From: Microvelia longipes
Lineage: Eukaryota > Arthropoda > Insecta > Hemiptera > Veliidae
DNA length: 64,000 nucleotides
Assembly: GCA_018340805.1 (NCBI GenBank)
Contig: JACMZG010000008.1
Coordinates: 80,353,542-80,417,541, forward strand
Reading direction: 5' to 3'
The notes under the pieces: generated by a model
Database searches by the model: none
The model's input: only the letters and a program-made list of their open reading frames with translations
What the model was told of the DNA's origin: nothing
Shown: piece by piece, positions 1 to 10,554 of the stretch
How positions within the stretch are numbered: the first letter of the stretch is position 1
Layout: each line of letters opens with the position of its first letter
Made by a program: the position numbers and the translations under genes

Positions 1-1015
1 ATTTTATTTTATGTTACTTTCATTTCAGCTTTTTATTTTCACTATAGTTGTTAACAAATACAACTCATTCTTTGAATGAATAATATCCTTTGTATTTTAG
101 GTTTGTAAAGAATACAAACCTATGTGTATAGACAACTATACTCGTATGTGTGTCTGATACCTGGGAGTCAGTCGAAATACACATATTTAAAGAAGTTGTT
201 ATCCCAAGTTCCATCTAGTATCTACAATTATTTGCGAATTATATAACATGATGATAATACTAATAACATTACCATTATTTATCCTCTTATGACCTTAATA
301 TAACCTCAATATTGAACACGTAAAAATTATAAGTCAAAGTTAAATTAGAAGCAAAAGAATGGAAAATTATTGTTTGTTTTAACATCAATACCTGTGTGAA
401 ATGTTGGTTTAATCTACGAGCATTATATAAGGCGAAATTATTCAAATTACTAACTATAATTTTATGATGAAATACAGAGCTGAACTAAGGTAACTCGTGG
501 GCTACCTAATGGGGAGGTTTTCGGTTTCTTGCCTCAAATCATTTCCTAAAACCCTATCCTTTACTGTGGGTTTTTCATATAAACTAACTTTTATCAATTG
601 AAAAGACATTAAGAGTTTATTTCTTTTGAAATGAATATAAGATTATAAAATTTATCTAAGACGCATTAAGTTTTGCCTCAAATATTGACAAATGTAAATA
701 AATCAACTTTTAGTCAAATATCCCTTAAAGTTACAGCATTGTGCGGAAAAAGCCTCTTCACATCCCCTATCACCTGTCAGTACTGCCAACTTCAAGAATT
801 TAGTTCAGCTCTCTATTATATTGGAAACATGCGGATTATATTTTCGATTAAGAATTTTATGTTAAACGGACAAAAGACTTATTTTTTATTAGGCCAAAGA
901 TATTTTAATTAAACTTCCCTTTCTATTTATTAGGAATTAACCCCTAATCTTAATGGAGGCAGATGCATTGTATTAGAGCATTATTGAAAACATGTATTCA
1001 CTGATAAATATATTA
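1..1015. other. AT-rich DNA without a recognisable feature
   Basis: No convincing coding region, RNA gene or repeat array is seen here. A 79-codon open frame at 673-912 has AT-driven composition and no family resemblance, so I treat it as chance. Confidence 0.5.
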
Positions 1016-1020
1016 TTTTT

Positions 1021-1350
1021 ATTTTCCTCATTTATAGAATAAGTATTACGCTTCGGAATTATAGAAAAAGTACTACGTTTAAAAATTCTGGCGCGGTGGT
1101 CCGCATGTCGGGCGAATTTCCTTTGGATGCGTGTTTCCGTGCTTAACAACAATCCTGGTTGGAATGATAATTGAGATGGGAATTCGCTAAAAAAAATCGA
1201 AGACAGGATTTTACCTGAATCGTCCATTTAAGGTGATTTAATACCTCCTGAGTGGTTTTTAGAAAGTTGCCTTTCTGTATATGTGTGTGTCATCGCAGCA
1301 CCCAGAGATTTAACTTGGTTCAAAAATCATGCATTAGGTGTAGTTGTGAT
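1021..1350 (+). repeat. Composite 5S-type element, 5' part only, interrupted by a tRNA-like module
   Basis: The sequence starts with a decayed form of the TTTTCCTCATTTATA hairpin found at the 5' end of the composite family. A tRNA-like module follows (1088-1145), then the family's middle section with its CTCCTGAGTGGTTTT and TGTGTGTGTCATC blocks and the CACCCAG block. The 5S-like and tail modules are absent. The match is by eye to the copies at 15207, 16750, 48458 and 57898. Confidence 0.6.
1088..1145 (+). repeat. tRNA-like module with a box A-like core
   Basis: A 58 bp block containing TGGCGCGGTGG, close to the Pol III box A consensus TGGCNNAGTGG, followed by TCGGGCGAATTTCC. Near-identical blocks occur at 9711-9768 and 9810-9863 and inverted at 10260-10412 and 10507-10552. 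It is probably the head of a short tRNA-derived repeat. No cloverleaf can be completed, so it is not a functional tRNA. Confidence 0.5.
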
Positions 1351-1359
1351 AGTAGTAGT

Positions 1360-2330
1360 AGTAATAGAGTGGGGATGCAAAGCCAGGCAATTAGGCCTCG
1401 TTGTTAAGCCTTGCTTGCCAACTCCGATTTCTCCAGTAAACTCCACCACATCTACCTCCAGTCTCTTTGATTTACTAAGGAAATTTATAACAGCTTTCCA
1501 GCTAAGGGAAGATAATTTTTCTTTAACTAGAGTACCAGTTCCAAATATACCGAGGCGTAGTGATGTATCGTATAAGCCTCACCCTCTGCAAGCAGGTGAA
1601 AGGCGATTTTCTTATCAGCCCCACATATCCGGCAACTAGCACTAGGGGCTATACCAAGTTTATTTAAGTGGTACTTTAGCTGACAGTGGTCAGTCAGCTG
1701 TCTATATTGCTAAGACGAGGTCTTTTAAGCGATATTAAGTAATTCATATTCTTTTACTGGGACCCCTTATGAACATCGTTGCCTTTCTACAGCCCACGCA
1801 AGCAGTCCAACTAAGGAAATAAAATTTCATAAGCCAGATATCTAAAAGAGCCTTAACATGATCTTATAAAAGAGAGGATACTAGATCAGGTCCACAATGG
1901 TTCATCAGCTTCAAGTTTAGCCAACCTATCAGCCTCCTCGTTGTGTCAGGACACAAATGTGTGTCCAGGGAACACACTTGGGAAGCACCTCTTTGGATTG
2001 AGCCAAGAGTAATAGATTCCTCTAACATTTCTGAACAAGAGTGTATGAGATACCATGTGATGAAGGAAGAACCCTTATTGCAGCTTCACTGTCAAAAATA
2101 TAATGTACCTCTCAGGACCATTGCTAACGGCATCGAGTGTACATGCCATACGAACAGCACGCTGTCCATATGCCTGAAACATAGTTGCCTGTCAACCCAA
2201 AGAGTGCCTAAATTTTAAAGAATATCAAGGTACAAAGATTCCAGAACCATCTAGACCTATAGTTCCCAATTTTGAGCCATCTGTAAAGCACGTGAGCTCG
2301 TGGGTCTCTTCGATGATGTTTTCATCCGCA
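1360..2330 (-). pseudogene. Degraded non-LTR retrotransposon: RNase H domain and zinc-binding C-terminus
   Basis: Reading the minus strand from about 2330 towards 1360 gives pieces of an I/Jockey-type RNase H in several frames. A CFTDGSK segment places the first catalytic Asp at 2279-2281. A FDSEAAIR segment places another at 2091-2093. An EADRLAKLEADEP segment places the last at 1928-1930. Further down, a segment like LTGHCQLKYHLNKLG is followed by CRICGADKKIAFHLL (about 1570-1640), the Cys/His motif usual after RNase H in these elements. Several frameshifts and stops separate the pieces, so this is a dead fragment. The upstream reverse transcriptase is not present. The plus-strand open frames at 1283-1639 and 1943-2218 are its shadows. 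RNase H identity is from known family motifs; clade assignment is inference. Confidence 0.75.
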
Positions 2331-2390
2331 GGATCTAGAAGAAAAAAAAAATATTTTTATTATCCAGATATCAAATTCAGAACAAATGTT

Positions 2391-2530
2391 CTGAATTCAA
2401 ATCTACATCAACTAATTACAAATCAACTGACTTCAAATCTCAGTCAACTACTTACAAATATTCTGATTTTAAATCTATTTCAACTCATTACAAATCTTCT
2501 AAATTCCGATACAAGTTTACATTTTAAAAA
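2391..2530. repeat. 36 bp tandem repeat, about 3.5 copies
   Basis: Three clear 36 bp units start at 2391, 2427 and 2463, each running from CTGA/CTAA to an ACAAAT end, followed by a decayed partial copy. Because 36 is divisible by three, one frame stays open and gives a false 12-residue peptide repeat. Confidence 0.65.
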
Positions 2531-2862
2531 ATTTAAATTTACTTAACATCACGAAAATTGTATTCAATAACGAGATCAAAGCGGATACAAAATGAATTTG
2601 ATCCTCAACCCCCCAGTATGTAAAGAAGGATCAAAACTTGCTTCATAAAGGCATCATTGGTATTCATGTCAAGTCCTGCCCTTCATGCTAAGCCTAGATA
2701 ACATACTCTACATAGGTAAAACTACTCAACATGTCAAAAAGACTATCTTTTCATTTTCAGAGTATGCAGTAAATTTCAAGCCCGCATTATAATAAATCGT
2801 ACATTTTTTTGAAGTAATAATTTTACTTTAAAAAATTAATTAATTAATTTCATTTAGGCAAA

Positions 2863-3119
<257 letters not shown>

Positions 3120-3121
<2 letters not shown>

Positions 3122-4300
3122 AATACTAACTATTAATTACCTGTAATAATTACTATAAACAAGCAGTAACCTAACATTGTTTTACGTAGTCATTTTATAA
3201 AATTCTGTATGAATCTTATTAAAATGACTAGTCTTATTACTAGTAAGTAGAGGTTGCTTATGGCCATTTTATAAGAAACCAAAAACAATACCAAAATTAC
3301 TGAAATATTGGGAAGGGGGACTTCCTAATATTTATAGGCTCAAAACTCCTGTTTTGCGCCTCTTTTTTAAAAAAACGAATATCCGTTAAGCCAACAAGTA
3401 CATTGATATTAGACCTTTTTATTCGATCGATTAAAAGACCATCCACGCCACGGAGTATCACTATTGGGTGCTTCCTCCTATCAACACTGCCAAGTCACTT
3501 TAACCAGTATGAGCACTACGTCAAATACATTTATTGTAGACAATAATCAATAAAGTTTAAAAAAAGATTAAAATAGCTAAATGTAACCATCGTAATAATA
3601 TAAATATCTATGTCATAGTAATGTAATGTAATAATTCTAAATGTACCAGTTAAATGGAGTTTATCCCTTCCATACCAACCTACATTCACTCTGGGACAGC
3701 TATTAACGTAATTTTCTTTAAAGAATTCGATAAAAATGACATCGGGACAATTAAAATTTTGAAATCATAAATACTAAAAGACGGCTTTGTCTATGACATG
3801 GATATAATAACCCAAGGCGTTATTATTTCCAAATAAAAAGTCGTCGACGAGATCTAATAAGACTTCATCTATGTACTTATTGTGTTTCCACTAATGGCAT
3901 TATAATCGCCTTGTTTTGATGATTTCTTTATTAGATTTCTCTTCTCTTATTAGACTTACAGCTGATGCCATGACTCACAGCTTTACTTGGTTTCTCCTAA
4001 TTAAATAATTACTTTTTCAATTGCTCTTTTTTTACAAATATCTATATTTATTCAATTTGTAAATAACTTATTAACTTCTTCTAAACCTAAAAACAACTTA
4101 GAGGCCTTTAGCTCCTCTCCGCATTACACAGCCCTACTTGTAGGGTCTTCAGCCCGATCAAAAGGACTCCCTTGTTTGTTGTTGTCAGAAGGGGTTGGCA
4201 TTGGTTGTTGTTGTTTTGTATTATTTTTTATAACGTGACTGTTTGCCATGTAAAAAAAAATAAAATGCGCGTTTAGGGCCTTTCGACACATCAGAGTATT
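3120..4300. other. AT-rich DNA without a recognisable feature
   Basis: I see no coding region, RNA gene or repeat array. The segment 4105-4210 is less AT-rich and contains short TTGTTG runs but matches nothing I recognise. Confidence 0.45.
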
Positions 4301-4334
4301 CACCCTGCGAGTGACCCTGCGTCCTCAAATTTTG

Positions 4335-4432
4335 AGGACTTACAAAGCGAGTACGAATTAGGGAGAATGAGCGTAGCGAATCGAACGTATTGAGGAAAAA
4401 TTCCGAAGTACCCAGTACCACAATGTTCGATA
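4335..4432 (+). repeat. Composite 5S-type element, 3' tail fragment
   Basis: This contains the tail blocks GAGGACTTACAAAGCGAGT, GAGAATGAGCGTAGCGAATC, TGAGGAAAAATTCCGAAGTA and CCCAGTACC in the same order as other family tails (6763, 12107, 14866, 63647). The hairpin, middle and 5S-like modules are absent. Confidence 0.65.
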
Positions 4433-5068
4433 GTTTGAAGTAAGCGCGGCAAAACTTGAACTTTCCCATTGATCACGATTATTTTTACTGATTTTTTTAA
4501 TGGATAGTGTAGAACTATATTGACTGCTAAGGGACCTGTTAAAAAAATTCTTAAACTGGTATTGCTCACATCACATCACTCTGGTGGTAATTCTATTATA
4601 AGTCATAAATTTTCTCATACAAATAACAAATACCTCCAAAATCTCTCTTTTCTTAAGTATCTCAATATTTAAAAAAAAATATTTAATTTATCAACTTCTT
4701 TGAATCGAACCCAAATATTTTAAATGGTGTAATTAATCAGAACAGCTGAACAGGACTGTTTTTAAAAGTATCCTACTTGAAGTACCCGTCACACAAACAT
4801 CGAGTACTCGTTTGATCCCAAGCGTCCTTTAATAAACACTTCAAACGCTTTCAAACAACATAGAGTGATGTAAATGTATCAATGTCAGTGTTGTGAACAT
4901 GTTTTCAAACCTTTTCAACATGTCAAGGGACTCTATGTTAAGGACACTTTAGAAATGTAGACTGGAAACCCCTTTAGATTGATATAGTTGTGTATGTCTG
5001 AAAGCTTGCTTACTTTGTTTCCAAGTCAAAATAGGCAAATACTTAATAGATAATGCTATAATGTTAGT

Positions 5069-5099
5069 ATTAGTTATAGACAACAAGTCTATAACTAAT
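5069..5099. repeat. Perfect 13 bp inverted repeat (hairpin)
   Basis: Arms ATTAGTTATAGAC (5069-5081) and GTCTATAACTAAT (5087-5099) are separated by 5 bases. The hairpin lies just outside the left end of the inverted-repeat element at 5128; whether it is related is unknown. Confidence 0.7.
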
Positions 5100-5127
5100 G
5101 CTAGTCATAGAGTAGAGTAAAACACAA

Positions 5128-5816
5128 TAGTCCAAGAGCCGGACCTGAAAAAATGTGACTCATTTTGTACTACTTCAAACCAAATTTTTCTGAAAATACA
5201 CCTTAAATTATGAAGAAAAAACATAATCTGCCTAACCAGAGTGGAGCCCTTCATATAATTGTGCGTGCTCAAAATGTTATAAAATCGCACAAATTTCATT
5301 CCCCGTGAGTCGTGTGCAAAACATGAATAGATAATTTTTTAAAGCTGATAAAATTTCCAATGAAGCGAGTGTTTAATCATCACCAAATCAGTGTTTAATC
5401 TTAAACCAAGGCTCTTTCAAAAACACCAAAAAAATGGTTAATTCATGCAAATTCAGCGAATTTCTTAGAAAAAAGATTGGCTTTCTGTGCATTTTTGCGG
5501 TCATTTAACAGCTGTCATAACTTTAGTTGTAGTTATCTAATTTTGACGAAAAACTCTTATTTTATACCATAATTTAACAGCTTTAAAAAATGTTCTCCTC
5601 TTGTTTTGCTCACGACATACAGGGAACCACTTATTGCAATTAAACTGGTATTTGTGCCATTTTCTAATATTTTGAGCGAGCCCATTCATAAGAAGGGCTC
5701 AACTCTGGATAGGCCGACTATGCTTTTCCTTAATAATTTAAGGTATATTTTCAGAAATAATTGGTTTGAAGTAGTACAAAATGAGTCACATTTTTTTAGG
5801 CCTGGCTCTTGGACTA
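5128..5816. mobile_element. Non-autonomous inverted-repeat (MITE-like) element with TA ends
   Basis: Left end TAGTCCAAGAGCCGGACCTG mirrors right end GGCCTGGCTCTTGGACTA. The two arms (about 5128-5425 and 5520-5816) are imperfect reverse complements over some 300 bp, leaving a short spacer. No open frame encodes a transposase. Each end carries a TA, as expected for TA target-site duplication by the Tc1/mariner group; that assignment is inference. A half copy lies at 60047-60345. Confidence 0.75.
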
Positions 5817-5819
5817 CAA

Positions 5820-6520
5820 CAAGTCTGGTCATTTGCTCCAGGGCTGGACAATATGCTGACTCAGCAAAATAAAAATTATTGTAACTATTTTATTTTTCAA
5901 TTCTAATAAAAGTATCATATAAAAGTTGTTGTAATTAAGAAGGCAACAATTTTTAGTCTTCGTAATTTTTTACCAACATCGCCAATTAAAAATACCAGGC
6001 TATCAAAGCATCATAAACCCTATTTTTCTAAACTATATCTCACTTATTCGCTCTTATAATTCTAAGGGTTCTCTCCTTAAATAGTGTATTATGCTAGTAG
6101 TCTGTGAAGTAGGGGTTTTCTTAACCACTACAATGGCAATAGAGTATTTGAATTTCTCCAAAAAAATTGTTTAGCTCATAAAATTATTAAATGTATTTAA
6201 AAAAAATACATTAAGCTGTAAAAAAATGTTTAATTTAATTTTTAAATAGTAGAAATATGCATTTAAGAAGAGGATTGGGGGAATGGGTGAGAGAGTGGAA
6301 TAAAAACGGAACGTTCTAAAGGTTGGGTCGTTTAAGGTACAGATAGGAGTTTTAGTTAGAAATATCGTAAGGTCAGCGGTTGCTTACAGATCAATAGAAT
6401 GCAAAGAAGACATCAAAACAATTCCGTGTTCCAGGTAATACAATGCCTAAGGAACGTGATGACTTCAGCTGTCAGTATCATCTTGTTGACAGTATAGAAT
6501 AAACTCTTATGATTGCTCTA
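5820..6520. other. AT-rich DNA without a recognisable feature
   Basis: No supportable gene, RNA or array. A short (AC)n run of about seven units ends the stretch near 6529-6542. Confidence 0.45.
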
Positions 6521-6544
6521 GTATAAACACACACACACACACCC

Positions 6545-6932
6545 GCAACTAAGGAGTTAACCGTTTCAGGCGTTTTTAAGGCTTTCTGAGTGGTTTTCGC
6601 AAAGTTTTCTCTCTTTATGTGTGTACATCAAGTTTTGTTTTAATAAGACAAGTAGCCCATGATTTTTGGTGGATCATAAAAGTTAAGAAGCATTGAGTGT
6701 GGTCATTGCCTCTATGCCTGGTTGGGTGACCGTGACCACTGAGAATGAAACGGAAGCATTTACTATCTGAGGACGAAGGAAGCTAGTCCGAAGACGTTTT
6801 GCAGTATAAATTTAACGACTTTTATATTCTGAGAACGAGCGAATCGAGTCCGAAGCTTGGAGGATGATAGAAGCGAATCCGATGTAATGAGGAAAAGTTC
6901 CGAGGTACCCTGGACCCGATTTTTTAGAGTCT
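6545..6932 (+). repeat. Composite 5S-type element: middle, 5S-like module and tail
   Basis: The copy lacks the 5' hairpin but has, in order: the middle section (CGTTTCAGGCG to TATGTGTGT), a 5S rRNA-like module (about 6645-6755) with AAAAGTTAAGAAGCATTGAG and TGGTTGGGTGACCG, and the tail (6763-6932) with two GAGGACGA/GAGAACGAGCGAATCGAGTCC blocks ending CCCGATTTTTT. The 5S-like blocks correspond to the internal control region of 5S rRNA genes. Confidence 0.7.
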
Positions 6933-7009
6933 GAAGATCAGCGGAATTAATGTTCCCCCACATCGCCGTCATCTTCCGTCATCCGAACAACATTCATATA
7001 ATAAACTGC

Positions 7010-7131
7010 GTAGGCTTCCGCGGTTATTGTCATAAAGATTTAGGTCTTCCGGTGGTGACCACTAATTTAGATAAAGAATCAAGTCGGATTCTTCATCTAC
7101 ATTAATGCGGTCACCACCGGAAGACCTAAAA
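7010..7131. repeat. Short fold-back repeat related to the element at 39449-39705
   Basis: TTTAGGTCTTCCGGTGGTGA (from about 7049) is mirrored near 7110-7131 around a 40 bp spacer. The leading GTAGGCTTCCGCGGTTAT block and GTCGGATTCTTC occur in the 39.5 kb element, so this looks like an internally deleted relative. Confidence 0.65.
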
Positions 7132-7482
7132 CTTCACAACTTTCATATAAGCATTATTCTCTGGTAAAAAGTCGCTAAGAACATAATAGAAAAAGTTAAG
7201 GATTAACTTAAAACAAATCAGAAACAATTAAGAAGCGTTACTAGAACTACAACTAAGTGAAACATATAAACTAATATTGGCGGGAGTTACAAAGTTTTCT
7301 ACAATGTCATGAGACCGTGCTGGGCTGGTTCCAAGAAATACTTCAACTCAGACTCACAAGTCCGAAGTGTTTAATCTTTGAGTTTGTTTAAGTGCTCAGA
7401 GGTATTAAGTATTTTAACATTAGTTTTATGTTTGTTTAATTCTCATTACTTGTTAATATTATCCATGGAATAACGTGTTAAT

Positions 7483-7775
7483 AGTTTTCCTCATTTATAC
7501 TGTAAGTATATAGGAAAACTATTGTGTTCTTAAAAGAAATCCGAAACCGGGATTCCTTTTAAATTATCCGTTTTAGGTGTTATAAGACCTTCTAAGTGGT
7601 TTTCACAAAGATGTCTGTCTGTATGCGTGTGTCTTTTATCATTGTAGTTCCTAGCGTATTTATGGTAGAAAGTTGAAACTTGGTACAAAAATCAATATTT
7701 AGGTTTATCTATTTAACATTTGATCCATTTAACATTTTGCACGCCCAATATTAAAAGGGGCTGTATTCCTCTCTA
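7483..7775 (+). repeat. Composite 5S-type element, 5' portion with an intact hairpin
   Basis: AGTTTTCCT (7483-7491) pairs with AGGAAAACT (7512-7520), with ATAC/GTAT inside, giving the family's 5' hairpin. The middle section follows as far as AAAATCAATATTTAGGTTT, then the copy breaks off shortly before a (TA)n tract. Confidence 0.7.
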
Positions 7776-7778
7776 TTT

Positions 7779-7785
7779 ATATATA

Positions 7786-7840
<55 letters not shown>

Positions 7841-7925
7841 GATCATCTTATTAGGCTATTAATAATAAGAATTTCACCTAATAAATTCAAAGAAGGAGGT
7901 CTAGCCATATTATTAGCACATAATA

Positions 7926-7992
<67 letters not shown>

Positions 7993-8002
7993 TATATATA
8001 TA
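7779..8002. repeat. Two (TA)n microsatellites around a 90 bp unique island
   Basis: TA tracts occupy about 7779-7838 and 7929-8002. The second ends exactly at the TA target site of the pogo-like element that starts at 8003. Confidence 0.9.
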
Positions 8003-8856
8003 CAGTCGGACCTCTATATACCGAACTTAAAGGTTCAAGTGAATAAATTCGTTATATAGAAATTTCGTTGTATAGAAATTGAAAAAATAAATAACTCTGT
8101 ACTATTTTATGATATTTTAATGTATATTTAGGATGAATAATAACCTCGCAGTTGCATATTCAGCAGCTTTTTCTTTTATTAGCGGTTCTGTCACAGGCCT
8201 ATTTTTGACCCTTAACATTGTCACCCACTGTGAAATTGCGTCATCAATGTCTTCATACTTGCATACTCGAGAACTTTTTTTTAAATCGCTACTCGTTTCG
8301 TATATTCTAAGTATAGATTCCCGATTTTTAAAATTGTTGATATAGAACTAGGAGCGATTTTATACTTCAGAGACAAGTCTTTGTTTTTGACTCCATCGTC
8401 AGAATCTTTTAATAAATTGATTTTTTCAGAAAGGAACATCGGTTTCCGTTTTGACATTTTAATAAACTCGATTTACAAACAAATAAAAAGTTTCACAAAC
8501 GAACTGGTCAGACCGAATACCAAATTAAAACTGAAAGATTTTTAGTTCTATGCTGTGTTAATCCTAATTTCATAGAAAATTGTAAAGAAAGAGTTCGCAA
8601 GATTAAATAAGGCAGGGCGAGAATCAATAAATAAATGTTCTGGGAAAATACAGAAAAACAGAAGTGCCGTTTTGGTCAATTCCTTGAATGTTTGCGGGTC
8701 TTGTCTTTATCTTTATTTCTGGAAATTTTGTTCGTTATATAGAAATTTTTTTCGTTAAATAGAAACACTTTCAAACACAAAATTCAAGGGAACGTAAAAA
8801 AATTCGTTACAAGAGACTTTCGTTGTATAGAAGTTCGTTATATGGAGGTCCGACTG
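8003..8856. mobile_element. Pogo/Tigger-type DNA transposon, internally deleted
   Basis: Left terminus CAGTCGGACCTCTATATA (from 8003) is mirrored by a right terminus ending GGAGGTCCGACTG (8844-8856). A TA dinucleotide flanks each side (8001-8002 and 8857-8858). Subterminal GTTATATAGAAATT-like repeats recur near both ends. These termini are characteristic of the pogo/Tigger branch of the Tc1/mariner superfamily. At 854 bp it is far shorter than autonomous members and keeps only the start of the transposase. Confidence 0.88.
8107..8457 (-). pseudogene. Pogo/Tigger transposase N-terminus, frameshifted and truncated
   Basis: The minus strand from an ATG at 8457 reads MSKRKPMFLSEKINLLKDS and continues with KNKDLSLKYKIAPSSIS, typical of the CENP-B-type N-terminal helix-turn-helix of pogo-family transposases. 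After codon 45 or so (near 8321), an A-rich run has lost one base relative to the expected frame; the original frame stops at 8281. In the shifted frame the similarity continues through the second helix-turn-helix (CKYEDIDDAISQWV, NRPVTEPLIKEKAAEYA) to a stop near 8107. About 115 residues of a protein usually 400-600 long are left; the DDE/D catalytic domain is missing. The plus-strand frame 8133-8345 is its shadow. Confidence 0.85.
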
Positions 8857-8934
8857 TATATAGAGAGAGAGAGAGTGAGAGAGTAGTATTCATGATTATA
8901 GGAAGCTGCAAGCTTCATTTTTTAATACTTCATA

Positions 8935-8938
<4 letters not shown>

Positions 8939-8968
<30 letters not shown>
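8939..8968. repeat. Poly(T) tract of about 30 bp
   Basis: A homopolymer T run lies downstream of a short GA-rich run (8861-8884). It could be the reverse-strand poly(A) tail of a retroposed copy, but no source sequence is recognised to its right. Confidence 0.7.
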
Positions 8969-8970
<2 letters not shown>

Positions 8971-9059
8971 TTAAGTACGACTACAAAAAATTGTTATTAG
9001 TACTTCAGTTAAAGTTATTTTATCGTGGCATAATTAGAAGGAGAAAATATCCATTGATA

Positions 9060-9540
9060 TCACTCCATAGCGTTTAGTTTTAAAGATCATTGAGAAAAAA
9101 AAACTAAATTTGAAAAAAAACCAAGAGAAATTAAATTAACTTTAACATGATAATTGCATTTAAACTAAGAGGTCTCTCGGCCACTGTCTCTTCAGCCGCC
9201 TAGGAGGATTGTCTGGGATGGTTGGAGAGGAAAGAGCCTGAACAAAAGGATTATAGTGATCAGATAAGGATTGATGAAAGGATTGATAACGGAATCGGCA
9301 TAGGTCGACTTCATACAATTAAATATCAAATATGTTTAAGTGTTTTTAGTTACGTTTTAGTATACGAGTAACCATCTGAAGAAGGTTACTCAAAGACCTT
9401 TTTTAGACTCCTCTCATTGAAGTTGTAAAATCTTTGTCTTTCCCCTATCCTAACCCCAACAAAAGCCCCAATGCTTTTCTACATCTTCGGGTAAGCGCAT
9501 AATAATTAAGTAAAAGTAAAATATATAAACATTTATCATC
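9060..9540. other. Unassigned AT-rich DNA
   Basis: A relatively GC-rich patch at 9170-9250 has no extended open frame and no family resemblance. Nothing else is supported. Confidence 0.4.
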
Positions 9541-9592
9541 TGATACTACCGAGTTTTGCAAAACATGAATAGTTGACACAATATAATTGTGC
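9540..9592 (+). repeat. Terminal fragment of the TTGTGCGAGAG inverted-repeat family
   Basis: It carries GATACTACCGAGTTTTGCAA, ATGAATAGTTGACACAAT and AATTGTGCGAGA in order, as at one end of the elements at 40440-41085 and 60825-61497 and in the fragments at 54078-54167. It is a solo terminus. Confidence 0.65.
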
Positions 9593-9710
9593 GAGATATA
9601 TAAACATTAGTAATAAAATAAAAAACTCAGGGAGTAACCAAAAAAGGAGTACCAGTCTGATCTGTCAAAGAGGAGTAACTATCTAAAGGAGGTCACTTAA
9701 ATAAAAAAAA

Positions 9711-10412
9711 TTCTGGCGCGGTGGTCCGCATGTCGGGCGAATTTCCTTTGGATGCGTGTTTCCGTGCTTTTTACATTATATAAGTTTACAACTACTAAAT
9801 AAATAATTCCGGCGCGGTGGTCCGCTGTCGGGCGAATTTCATTTAGAATGCGTGTTTCCGTGCTAAACAACCCATTTCTTGCTTATGCAAGAACCATGCC
9901 CATTGCGTGGTTCCGGTTCATGCTTTAGAACCTAAGCAGTTACCAATTGTCAAGCACTGCTCGTAACTCATTTTGTCTGTATTTTTCAAAGGAAATGCGC
10001 ATAATTATCCAGTTGGTTGTACAAAACTATGCCTCTAAAAATAGATGTACACACTATTATTTGCACTAGTTTAAAGCATAGTTACTTATCTTTAAGCTTA
10101 GTCAGTTATCTTTAAAGGATTTAGCGCATTTCCTTTGAAAATACAGACAAAATGAGTTACGAGCAGTGCTTGACAATTGAGTAACTGCTTAGGTTCTAAA
10201 GCATGAACCGGAACACGCAATGGGCATGGTTCTTGCATAAGCAAGAAATGGGTTGTTTAGCACGGATACACGCATTCTAAATGAAATTCGCCCGACAGCG
10301 ACCACCGCGCCGGAAATTATTTATTTAGTAGTTGTAAACTTATATAATGTAAAAAGCACGGAAACACGCATCCAAAGGAAATTCGCCCGACATGCGGACC
10401 ACCGCGCCAGAA
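9711..10412. mobile_element. 0.7 kb fold-back element built from tRNA-like modules
   Basis: Arms of about 290 bp (9711-10000 and 10124-10412) are near-perfect reverse complements around a 123 bp spacer. Each arm holds two tRNA-like TGGCGCGGTGG modules spaced about 98 bp apart, then a less AT-rich section with CTTGCTTATGCAAGAACC and an end at AAAGGAAATGCGC. Small differences between arms (a missing CAT in one inner module, TTACCAATTG versus TTACTCAATTG orientation) show that they are separate sequences and not a simple misread. No coding potential is present. A non-autonomous foldback element or a local inverted duplication are both possible. Confidence 0.75.
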
Positions 10413-10474
10413 TTATTTTCTAGTTGTAAACTTATATTAGGTAAAAAAACAATAAAAAAATATTGTCCCTACTA

Positions 10475-10552
10475 GGATTTGAACCAGGTACTCTGGGTTT
10501 GAGTGCACGCATCCAAAGGAAATTCGCCGACATGCGGACTACCGCGCCAGAA
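10475..10552 (-). repeat. tRNA-like box B and adjoining box A-like module, first unit
   Basis: On the minus strand 10485-10475 reads GGTTCAAATCC, a perfect Pol III box B. A tRNA-like TCTGGCGCGGTAGTCCG module lies upstream on the same strand (about 10552-10507). Distance and pairing do not make a full cloverleaf, so this is a tRNA-derived repeat and not a tRNA gene. Confidence 0.55.
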
Positions 10553-10554
10553 TT

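Noticed and set aside
1283..2218. Plus-strand frames of 118 and 91 codons
   Set aside because: Shadows of the minus-strand RNase H remnant; no motif in the plus-strand translation.
8133..8345. 70-codon plus-strand frame inside the pogo-like element
   Set aside because: Shadow of the transposase remnant on the opposite strand.
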